Under the pieces are notes generated by a model. The model saw nothing but the letters and a program-made list of their open reading frames with translations. It had not been told where the DNA came from and did no database searches. The position numbers and the translations under genes were made by a program. Below, piece after piece: positions 1-7,940 of a stretch of 64,000 nt of DNA. The stretch is from Trabulsiella guamensis ATCC 49490. GTDB lineage: Bacteria; Pseudomonadota; Gammaproteobacteria; Enterobacterales; Enterobacteriaceae. Each line of letters starts with the position of its first letter. The first letter of the stretch is position 1. Location: the NCBI RefSeq assembly GCF_000734965.1, contig NZ_JMTB01000117.1, positions 150,714 through 214,713 of the forward strand. The letters run 5' to 3'.

Positions 1-1
1 T

Positions 2-154
2 GTCCCTACAAATAGTTTGTTACAAGGCGGAAAAGATGGATGGTATAAGTTAATCGGTCCAGATGCGAGTAAATCACAGCAATTTATGTTGAATAAGCAA
101 GGCGGTAGTCAATTACCTGAAGCTAAAAGTATCACAGTTCTAGATAAGAAATAG
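2..154 (+). CDS. 3' end of a toxin-like ORF (CdiA-CT/polymorphic toxin candidate), partial
   Basis: An open frame enters from the left edge and ends at TAG 152-154, giving the last 50 residues of a protein. The piece is lysine- and glutamine-rich and ends ITVLDKK. I do not recognise a catalytic motif. The toxin reading comes from context: two small acidic-to-neutral ORFs follow within 16 nt in the way immunity genes follow CdiA-CT or Rhs toxin tips, and other CdiA-like fragments lie just downstream. The frame is certain; the family is inferred. Confidence 0.5.
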   Translation, partial: VPTNSLLQGGKDGWYKLIGPDASKSQQFMLNKQGGSQLPEAKSITVLDKK

Positions 155-169
155 AAAGGAGCGTTAATA

Positions 170-457
170 ATGAATATAGATATTTTTAAAGCCGAAATTG
201 CCCCCTATTTAACAGGGTGCGAGCTTCAATATCGCTCTTTTAGTAATGGTGATTTTGGCGACTTAGAGCGAATTGAGTTTGAAAAAGGGGATAAATTCGG
301 AACAGTTGACTTGTGGTCTACAGGTTGGATGGGGGTAGATGTGTATGATAGCGCCTTAGAGGCTCAATTAATTAACATATTATTAGGCCCAGATGAGTTA
401 GAACAGCAAAATAAAACAATAGAAGATCTTTTGCGAGTTTTAGAAGTTAATAAATGA
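170..457 (+). CDS. Candidate immunity protein (95 aa)
   Basis: This is a small acidic cytoplasmic protein (95 aa) without signal peptide or membrane segment, starting with ATG after a good AGAAAGGAG ribosome site. It begins 15 nt after the stop of the toxin-like frame and overlaps the next gene by ATGA. Size, acidity and position match immunity proteins of contact-dependent inhibition or Rhs systems, which bind and neutralise the toxin tip encoded just upstream. I cannot assign it to a named immunity family from sequence alone. It could also be an unrelated small orphan. Confidence 0.6.
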   Translation: MNIDIFKAEIAPYLTGCELQYRSFSNGDFGDLERIEFEKGDKFGTVDLWSTGWMGVDVYDSALEAQLINILLGPDELEQQNKTIEDLLRVLEVNK

Positions 458-684
458 AAAGCCTACAGTACATCTCTAATAATCACGTCCCTTATAAAAA
501 TTGGGGTGTGCTCATGATTTTAAATGAAGGTATTGTGCATAGCGGTGAGTATGCAGGCTGGAAGATCCAAATTGTTGATGATACTGCTGGTGAAACAGGA
601 GGGTATTACCTGATTTTGCAGCATGGTAATATTGAATGTTTTGATTATTGGTTTGAAAAAAAGAGTATCTTGACAATCAACTAA
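454..684 (+). CDS. Second small candidate immunity protein (76 aa)
   Basis: ATG at 454 overlaps the preceding stop codon (ATGA), so the two genes are translationally coupled. The product is 76 aa with no signal peptide, rich in aromatic and acidic residues (GGYYLILQHGN, FDYWFEKK). Such compact beta-rich proteins are common among immunity proteins. It may protect against the same toxin as its neighbour, or be an orphan immunity gene left from an earlier toxin module. No catalytic motif is seen. Confidence 0.55.
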   Translation: MKSLQYISNNHVPYKNWGVLMILNEGIVHSGEYAGWKIQIVDDTAGETGGYYLILQHGNIECFDYWFEKKSILTIN

Positions 685-877
685 CTGATTTTGATATTAA
701 ATGGAATCGTTAGATGAGTAAAGTTCCGGGGACCTCGCATTGACGATCTGGTGCTGATTGTGCTGACGTTTTTCCGGCTTGTAGGGACTGGCGGTCAACT
801 GTGTCAGGCTGTGGAGTGCTGAGTGAGTCAGTCCTAATGGCTCAGCCAGAGTGAACCCGGTGCAGGGAACTGGTTGA

Positions 878-1207
878 TCGAGCCCTCCGATCTTCATCGG
901 GGCGGTAGCGTGTTTAGACGAAAAAGGCGCGTCGGGGCAAAAAGTTGTCGCGCCGGAAGTGCAGCAGGCAAAAACGGATGTAACTGACGGAAAAAACAGG
1001 GAAAAATCGACTTTACCCCTGCTCTCTGCATCAGAGATAGTTGTTGTGGGTAATAACTCGCTCAGAGAGGAAGAAGAAAAGCGGCTTGGGCTGCGACCAA
1101 CTGAAATTATTAACATTAATCCATTATTTAATAGTACAGCCAAAATACTTGACAGGAATGGATGGAGAACCACTGAAAGGTGGTGGTGGAATATTGAATA
1201 CGTATAG
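878..1207 (+). pseudogene. CdiA-like pretoxin-region fragment (orphan, 5' truncated)
   Basis: The frame is open from 878 to the stop at 1205-1207 but has no convincing start or ribosome site. It reads IFIGAVACLDEKG, then KVVAPEVQQAKTDVTDG, then SEIVVVGNNSLREEEEKR. This resembles the stretch before the VENN motif in CdiA/filamentous-haemagglutinin toxins, with VGNN in place of VENN. A second, more decayed copy of the same DNA lies at about 17445-17560. I read it as the remains of a displaced toxin-delivery gene. The tail after the motif (ending in WWWNIEYV) may be part of an old toxin tip. Confidence 0.5.
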
Positions 1208-1293
1208 CTCAATTATGAACCATTGAATCAATAAATCGATACTACATCGTCACTTTATTGATTCAATTTTTTAATTTAACAAAGGATGCTTCA

Positions 1294-2040
1294 ATGAGAA
1301 AAATAATATTGTCACTGATTTTTACTTTAGCTTTATCTGGCTGCTCTAAACCAAATGTGAATTGGAATTGGGCTAAAGGAAATGAAATGCTTGCAGATAA
1401 AAGCTTAACTGATCAGCAAATAAATTCGAAAATTGAAAACAATAAAACTTCTATAAATGAAGTTAACGCTTTGTTTGGTGATAATAAGCAGAATACCAGA
1501 AGTGTAGTCAAAAAAACATTTCCCAACGGTACTTACAGCATTTCTTCATATAAGGGCCACCTGAATGACTGGGCTGGTACTTATGCACACCGTGTTCTCT
1601 TTGTGGCTTATGATAAAAATGGTATGATTATCAATCATGATATTGCAACAAATAACTTCAGAGAGAAGAATAAATTTGAAAAAAGACCAGAGGAATTGCG
1701 TTTAACTGCTTTTAATGAGTTAAACAAAAACGATAGCAAGTCAAAGGCATTAGGTCTTCTTGGAGAACCTAGAACTATATCATTTTCAGATGCCGGGAAT
1801 ATTTTATTGGTTTATAGTAACACGGAAATAACAAGAGATGCAACTTCCTTCATCCCAATTTTTAACATGATAAAAGGTACTGAGTCAGGGGGGGCTGAGC
1901 GAGTTTATGTTGAATTAAAAGACAATAAAATTGAAAATATATACTTGGTTTCAGTTAAGATAACCCAAGGGCTAGGGCTTGCAAATTCATCTGATTATAA
2001 AGAGGATGTAATATCCATCAAGAAAAAGTATGACTTTTAA
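1294..2040 (+). CDS. Lipoprotein of unknown function, possible immunity lipoprotein (248 aa)
   Basis: The start is ATG 1294 after AAAGGATG; an earlier in-frame ATG at 1258 would place residues ahead of the signal peptide. MRKIILSLIFTLALSGC is a clear type II signal peptide with lipobox LSGC, so the mature protein should be lipid-anchored in the envelope. The body is about 230 lysine- and asparagine-rich residues with no domain I recognise. Codon use and AT content resemble the toxin/immunity genes at the left edge. It lies between two orphan CdiA-like fragments and ends at a strong terminator. Lipoprotein immunity to membrane-acting toxins exists in such systems, so that role is possible but unproven. 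Confidence 0.75.
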   Translation: MRKIILSLIFTLALSGCSKPNVNWNWAKGNEMLADKSLTDQQINSKIENNKTSINEVNALFGDNKQNTRSVVKKTFPNGTYSISSYKGHLNDWAGTYAHRVLFVAYDKNGMIINHDIATNNFREKNKFEKRPEELRLTAFNELNKNDSKSKALGLLGEPRTISFSDAGNILLVYSNTEITRDATSFIPIFNMIKGTESGGAERVYVELKDNKIENIYLVSVKITQGLGLANSSDYKEDVISIKKKYDF

Positions 2041-2100
2041 ATATGTTGCAAACCCAATGTAAGTGTGAGCGTTATTATATAATTTAAAACCGCACCGCCC

Positions 2101-2133
2101 AATAATAATCCCAGCATTGCTGGGATTATTATT
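2101..2133 (+). terminator. Rho-independent terminator after the lipoprotein gene
   Basis: A perfect 16-bp inverted repeat (AATAATAATCCCAGCA and its complement) is separated by one base, so the RNA would form a GC core with A/U-rich flanks. It lies 60 bp after the lipoprotein stop and, being symmetrical, could work in both directions. Confidence 0.8.
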
Positions 2134-2154
2134 GATTACGGGAACTCATATTGA

Positions 2155-2472
2155 TATTACGATTTTGCTAAAGCAGATGATTGGATTGATTACACGTTAG
2201 CTGCTGCGGGTACATTGCCTTTTGCTAAAGTATTCACGAAACCACTAAAAGAAGCCAAATTACTGTTAAAAGCTGGCTATCTTGATGGGGCGAATAAGCT
2301 CATAAAAGAAGCGAGTGATGGTATACCAACAAAGTTGCCTTCAAATCCTACATCGCAATCATCAAGTGGAGTATGGAAACCAGATCATGGTGTAGAGGTA
2401 AATGCTGGTTCAGGTAAACAAAAAGATTCTCAGATATGGACTGAAACTAAAAAAACAGACCCAGTATCATAA
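2155..2472 (+). pseudogene. CdiA/Rhs-type pretoxin fragment
   Basis: The frame is open from just after TGA 2152-2154 to the stop at 2470-2472, with only a TTG as possible start and no ribosome site. It reads ADDWIDYTLAAAGTLPFAKV and then a helical KEAKLLLKAGYLDGANKLIKEAS segment. This is typical of the linker before the toxin tip in polymorphic toxins. After about residue 100 the toxin part is cut off where an IS-derived sequence begins near 2480. I read it as the 3' fragment of another displaced toxin gene. Confidence 0.5.
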
Positions 2473-2489
2473 TGCTTATGATCACTGTG

Positions 2490-2728
2490 ATTGTAAATAG
2501 ACCCGCTTTAGCTCCATTCTTTTTTGAGAACCCGGCCAGATAATATTGTTGGCGGTAATCCTCAGGGGTCATATTGTTCAGCGATTCATGCTGGCGTTCA
2601 CAGTTATATTCTGATAACCGTTTCTCTGTGATTTCCCGCACTTCATTCAGCGTTCTGAACAGATAAAAATTGAGTATTTCTATCCGGTACGTTCGGTTGA
2701 ACTGTTTAATAAACTCCCGTATCCCCTT
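2490..2728 (-). pseudogene. IS3-family transposase OrfB, C-terminal remnant
   Basis: Read on the minus strand, this gives FNRTYRIEILNFYLFRTLNEVREI, EYNCERQHESLNNMTPEDYR and a short tail. That is the end of the DDE integrase core of IS3-group OrfB proteins: an R-T-Y-R-x-E-x-L segment and the conserved ERxHESLxxxTPExYR close. The front of the gene, orfA and both terminal repeats are missing. It abuts the toxin fragment on one side and the leader of an IS110-type gene on the other. Confidence 0.7.
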
Positions 2729-2904
2729 GTATCTTGAAAGTGGATTACTATGTTCTGGCTTAGATTTGGCAAAGCCCGTGTAGTCCGATTCCTCCTGGGG
2801 TTATTCAAGCCCGCAGCATAGCGACTGACGCACAGGCTGAGTCGTTCATCTGAAGCCCGAACAGTTGTCTGAACTTCAAATCGTGTTTGCAAGGAGGGGT
2901 ATAG

Positions 2905-4066
<1,162 letters not shown>

Positions 4067-4091
4067 GTTACTCCCGTCTCTGGTTTCCGAC

Positions 4092-4964
4092 TTATATATA
4101 AGTTAAAGCCAGTACTATTGCCCCGGAGTAAACTCCACTGTCAGGTGTGCCATTATCATTACGGATACGTACTGCAAGATTCGTTGTACCGTTATTCAAT
4201 CTTGCGATCGCTTTGTGGTTTTGTGTGAGGCGTTCGCCGATAACCCAGACCTCGCCAAAGGTATCTGTTCCTTTAACGATATCAGTTAAACGTACCTTGT
4301 CACCGACGTTGTTCCTTAATTCAATCTGAGCGGATGCTTCTGCATTACAGGTAACGCTGATATCCGTTCTCTGGTTCCATGCGACACCTTCGTCTGTCGT
4401 AATATCAATACCACCCCCGTTAAGTGATGCATAGCAGTCCATATTCGCAGGGGGAATATGCGTGACCTGACATGTTTCGTTCATGGCAATACTGGAAGCC
4501 CCGGACCCCACTGCCTCTGCTATTGTCAGACACAAATAAATATCCCGGTAAGAGCTTAAGCAACGCTGTCCGGCAGAACCAATCCATGGACTTGCCGGTT
4601 CAAAAAATAGTACATTTCCCTTTGCCCCAAGGACGTTTTTGAAAATAGCACCGTAAGTGGTATTTTCACCCGAGTTAAAATTAATTGATTTCGATACAAC
4701 CCCTGTGGTAAATGCAGATCCGCAATTACCATTCATGGTGAAATCAGTAGGAATAAGACCAACACTGCCTTTATTTTGAACTATTTTCACATAGGCCGAA
4801 TAATTCGTTTTTTTTCGAAACCAGTTCCCTGACGAGTAAGAAAAATCACTGTCATTTAATTGAACCTCGTATTGGCTACCTGTAAAAAATAACTGATACG
4901 CTTGGCAACAGGAAGGGGCGAGGAATACAAAAAAAGTATACACCATACACCTGAATGTTTTCAT
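4092..4964 (-). CDS. Two-domain fimbrial tip adhesin (290 aa)
   Basis: The last gene of the fimbrial operon starts after GAGGGGATATC. A signal peptide (MKTFRCMVYTFFVFLAPSCCQA) is followed by an N-terminal domain of about 145 residues with several cysteines. The C-terminal pilin domain begins near the PPANMDCYASLNGG segment and ends in the alternating pattern SGVYSGAIVLALTYI, with a penultimate tyrosine as in donor-strand-exchanged subunits. This length and layout are those of FimH/PapG-like adhesins, whose lectin domain binds host glycans and whose pilin domain joins the fibre tip. The receptor cannot be predicted. Minor-pilin identity is the alternative. Confidence 0.8.
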   Translation of the reverse strand: MKTFRCMVYTFFVFLAPSCCQAYQLFFTGSQYEVQLNDSDFSYSSGNWFRKKTNYSAYVKIVQNKGSVGLIPTDFTMNGNCGSAFTTGVVSKSINFNSGENTTYGAIFKNVLGAKGNVLFFEPASPWIGSAGQRCLSSYRDIYLCLTIAEAVGSGASSIAMNETCQVTHIPPANMDCYASLNGGGIDITTDEGVAWNQRTDISVTCNAEASAQIELRNNVGDKVRLTDIVKGTDTFGEVWVIGERLTQNHKAIARLNNGTTNLAVRIRNDNGTPDSGVYSGAIVLALTYI

Positions 4965-5031
4965 GCTGATATCCCCTCAAAGAAAAGTAACTTTAACATA
5001 GCCTATCGCTGACATTTATTAATTAATAACA

Positions 5032-6072
5032 TTAATTCACTTTCTTTTTTACCAAGGTACGAACATCTTTAATACTGAGAAAATAAACCATTGTAGCACC
5101 AGGGGGTACCAGAGGAGAAAAACCATTATCGCCATATGCTAACTCTGGCGGAACAACCATCGTTAAAGAACCATGATTACGTAAATACCCAACAGCCTCC
5201 TGAATCACAGGTGGTAATTCAGAGCGTTTCTTTGAAATCAGGATGCCATCACGTTCCATGTCACTGACGACAGTTCCATCGATCAACGTTTCCTTAACTG
5301 TCAACTCAATTTCCGAGTCAGCTTTAATATCATTATCACCGGGAGAGTCTACTTTGTATAAAAAACCACCTGATGATGTCTTAACCCCTTTTTTCTTTTT
5401 AAATTCAGAGCGGAATAACTCTCCCAGTACTTTTTGCTCTTTAAGAACTTTTGTACGCGCTGCTGAAACAATGGAATCCAGTTCATTAAGTGTTTCAGAA
5501 AACTCTTCTTCTGACAGACGGGAGTGGTTAAAAAAAGCATCTTCAATTCCCGAAAGAAACTGTCTTGTCTCAACAGCCACTTTCCAGTCCCGGCGTTCGT
5601 CGACCATAGACTTAAGGTCACGACCAAGCACATAGCCACTGGCCCATGACTGTCTTGCGACCGGCGATTCCAGATTAACACTTACAGTCTCTGTATTGCC
5701 CGTGCCCTGAATCATTCCTCTATGGACATTATGAGACAAAAGACTTCCTGTTTTATCTAACCACGGCCATAACTGAGGAACAATGTTATTCACTGTTCCT
5801 GTTAACTCAGTGAACTTAACTGACTCAGTTATTCCGGATGTTTTGGTTGCTGTATTTTGATATACAGGTTCTTCGTTCGTACTCATATCACCAGTCGATT
5901 CCTGAGTTTCAACCCTTTCAGTCTCAACTGATTTTGGTGTCTGATTTTTTTCAGCAAAACGTAAAAGCTCTTCTATTTGTGCGGCCGAACTATCAGGTAC
6001 TACGGTACCAGCACTTAAGAGCAATACGACGAACAGGAGAAAGTTGTTTATTTTGAATGTACAGCCAGTCAC
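5032..6072 (-). CDS. FKBP/Mip-type peptidyl-prolyl isomerase in a fimbrial operon (346 aa)
   Basis: GTG at 6072 overlaps the upstream stop (GTGA) after a GGGGGA ribosome site. A signal peptide (VVLLLSAGTVVPDSSAA) sends the protein to the periplasm. A low-complexity linker of about 80 residues follows. Next is a helical segment like the Mip/FkpA dimerisation arm (SGYVLGRDLKSM, LSEEEFSETLNELDS). The C-terminal FKBP domain shows ELPPVIQEAVGYLRNHG and VVPPELAYGDNGFSPLVPPG. FKBPs catalyse cis-trans isomerisation of X-Pro bonds and FkpA-like ones also act as chaperones. In this position it may help fold or assemble fimbrial subunits. The extra N-terminal region is longer than in FkpA (about 270 aa). 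Confidence 0.85.
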   Translation of the reverse strand: MTGCTFKINNFLLFVVLLLSAGTVVPDSSAAQIEELLRFAEKNQTPKSVETERVETQESTGDMSTNEEPVYQNTATKTSGITESVKFTELTGTVNNIVPQLWPWLDKTGSLLSHNVHRGMIQGTGNTETVSVNLESPVARQSWASGYVLGRDLKSMVDERRDWKVAVETRQFLSGIEDAFFNHSRLSEEEFSETLNELDSIVSAARTKVLKEQKVLGELFRSEFKKKKGVKTSSGGFLYKVDSPGDNDIKADSEIELTVKETLIDGTVVSDMERDGILISKKRSELPPVIQEAVGYLRNHGSLTMVVPPELAYGDNGFSPLVPPGATMVYFLSIKDVRTLVKKKVN

Positions 6073-6530
6073 TTGCCATCCCCCGCAGCATCTTCTGAAA
6101 GTCCCTGAAGCAATGTCAGGTTAATTTCCGCACACAATCTATAAGTACGAAACTGCCAGAGTGAATCCATACTACGCTGTAACTGAGGTCGGATACCGGA
6201 ACGAATCGAAGCGTAACCAGAAATATCACTCATTAGTCTGTCATATTTAGTTTTGAAAGACTGATACTTGTCAGGAACAGAACTTTCAAGTAGCGCCAGC
6301 TCCTGCTGACACGCTTTCAGTTCATGTTCATAACCAGAATTATCCACTTCCAGACTCTCTTCTGGTTCAGATTCTGCAGAGACATTCCCAACCACTACAC
6401 TCATTTCCTTACTTTTTTTTGCCGCCATCGCTGTTTGAGATAAAAATATGGCGAACGTGTACGCAATGAATAATTTAATTACATACAAAGAGCTTTTTCG
6501 AAAAATATTTGTACCAGCCATAGCCATCAT
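6069..6530 (-). CDS. Secreted fimbrial-operon protein of unknown function (153 aa)
   Basis: An N-terminal hydrophobic segment with a probable signal peptidase site (LSQTAMA/AKK) indicates export. The mature part of about 115 residues is strongly helical and charged (ELKACQQELALLESS, YQSFKTKYDRLMSDI), with a possible short coiled coil and two cysteines. It has no pilin pattern and no match I recognise. Its stop overlaps the GTG of the FKBP gene, so the two are coupled and may act as a pair in fimbrial assembly. Start choice among three nearby ATGs (6530, 6527, 6521) is uncertain. Confidence 0.65.
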   Translation of the reverse strand: MMAMAGTNIFRKSSLYVIKLFIAYTFAIFLSQTAMAAKKSKEMSVVVGNVSAESEPEESLEVDNSGYEHELKACQQELALLESSVPDKYQSFKTKYDRLMSDISGYASIRSGIRPQLQRSMDSLWQFRTYRLCAEINLTLLQGLSEDAAGDGK

Positions 6531-6545
6531 TTTCCGTTTAGACAG

Positions 6546-7061
6546 TTATATATAGTTAATTGTAAAGATACCTGTGGCCTGGAAACGCCCAGCAGGTGCG
6601 CCGGAATATAACGATAACCCGGCAACCAGTTTGATCGTGTTTGCTACAAGTGGGATACTTACCGGCACGTCGTTCCACCTGAAAGACCTTCCGTCTTCGC
6701 TCATAACCTGAATAACACCGACAGGTTGATTCAGCGTCGCAGATTCCATTGACAGCGCAAGAAGGCGACTCTGAGCGTCAACATTATTTGCTGAAGTGAA
6801 AGACACTTCAGGTGAGGCAGGACACCCCGTTCCCTTAAGCGTGATAGTAAAAGACTGCTGATAATGACCAGATGCGACTCCGTCAAACAACACCTCAACA
6901 TTATTACTTGATGCGTCGATTTCACATAACGCTCTTACGGCCACCGTCACAGGAACACTTATTTCTTCGGTTCCTCGGAAACCAACACCATAAGACGCAC
7001 CGCATACACACAGAGCAGGGAACAGAATAACGAACAGAAAAAGTAAATTATTAAATCTCAT
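6546..7061 (-). CDS. Fimbrial minor subunit (171 aa)
   Basis: It starts after GGAGGATATC. The signal peptide MRFNNLLFLFVILFPALCVCGA is followed by a pilin-like Ig fold: VRALCEIDASSNN with the first cysteine, GTGCPASPEVSFTS with the second, and a C-terminal strand ending FQATGIFTINYI with the penultimate tyrosine typical of chaperone-usher subunits. Its position after the chaperone gene suits a minor pilin or adaptor between rod and tip. It may instead be an anchor or terminator subunit. Confidence 0.8.
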   Translation of the reverse strand: MRFNNLLFLFVILFPALCVCGASYGVGFRGTEEISVPVTVAVRALCEIDASSNNVEVLFDGVASGHYQQSFTITLKGTGCPASPEVSFTSANNVDAQSRLLALSMESATLNQPVGVIQVMSEDGRSFRWNDVPVSIPLVANTIKLVAGLSLYSGAPAGRFQATGIFTINYI

Positions 7062-7115
7062 GATATCCTCCGCATAAGTCCATGGACTGTTATTGCTCCT
7101 GTTATGCGTGAGGCA

Positions 7116-7940
7116 TTATCTCTTCTTCACATCGCATACGGTGCCGTTGCAAACAAACTCCAGTTGTGGTCGCCCGCCATAATCATTTACATATGTCAAC
7201 ACAGGATGGTTCCCCAAAGCACTGGAGGAAACCTTCAGCATCGCCCTCCCCATCGGGGCAATCATCACCGGCTCAAATCCTTTGATACCGCTTCCTCCTT
7301 TATTATTATCGGCATCAGCAATTGTTACATAATATGGAGTAGGGTTTTGTACGATGAATCTATCACCTTCTTTGTGTAATGTTATTTTTTCCTGCCAGGG
7401 TTTTTCTCCATCCTTCAAAGTGATTGCCGTAGGCCTGTAAAAGAGCTTCAGGCGTGACTGAAGGGCAATCTGTAATGAATTAGGTTTATCCGACTTCGGT
7501 GGAATTTCACGCAAATTAAACCAAAAAACAGATTCGCGGTCCTGCGGAAGCGCAGAAACAGAAGGCAATGCCTGTATTCTCATTTGGGACTCTTTACCAG
7601 GTCCAATCTTCTGTACCGGGGGGAGAACGGCAAAATAATCCTTTACCTTATTACCACTCTCATCTTCAATCCATCCCTGAGCAAGATATGCCAGTTGTGT
7701 ATTTCTGTTATGAACAGCAATACTAACAGACTTTTGCGAACCATTATAGATAATGCGGGTTCTGTCCGGTGCAATAGCTGCATACCCGGCAGGAATTATT
7801 GCAAACGAAAGAAATACAACCACTGCAACATTTTTGTGGAGTTTCAATATTGCGCATAATTGTTGAAAAAATAAATGTATTTTGTTTATGAGCATATTCT
7901 GCATATTCAGAACCAGATATAAATTAATATTTAAAGTCAT
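7116..7940 (-). CDS. Periplasmic fimbrial chaperone, FGS type (274 aa)
   Basis: ATG at 7940 overlaps the usher stop (ATGA); an upstream in-frame codon at 7970 lies inside usher coding and is less likely. The signal peptide is unusually long and ends near IIPAGYA. The PapD-like core shows the donor-strand motif regions: TRIIYNGSQKSVSIAVHN in the first strand with the conserved Arg, VFWFNLREIPPKS, and QSRLKLFYRP with the conserved Lys of the subunit-binding cleft. The short loop between the F1 and G1 strands marks the FGS class. A cysteine pair lies at the C-terminus (FVCNGTVCDV). It holds subunits folded by donor-strand complementation and delivers them to the usher. Confidence 0.92.
   Translation of the reverse strand: MTLNINLYLVLNMQNMLINKIHLFFQQLCAILKLHKNVAVVVFLSFAIIPAGYAAIAPDRTRIIYNGSQKSVSIAVHNRNTQLAYLAQGWIEDESGNKVKDYFAVLPPVQKIGPGKESQMRIQALPSVSALPQDRESVFWFNLREIPPKSDKPNSLQIALQSRLKLFYRPTAITLKDGEKPWQEKITLHKEGDRFIVQNPTPYYVTIADADNNKGGSGIKGFEPVMIAPMGRAMLKVSSSALGNHPVLTYVNDYGGRPQLEFVCNGTVCDVKKR

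Noticed and set aside
697..1212. Long minus-strand ORF over the CdiA-like fragment
   Set aside because: No ribosome site or motif; low-complexity, shadow of the plus-strand frame that keeps toxin-like words.
2680..2892. Minus-strand ORF before the IS110-type gene
   Set aside because: Overlaps the IS3 remnant and the leader of the transposase, with no recognisable product.
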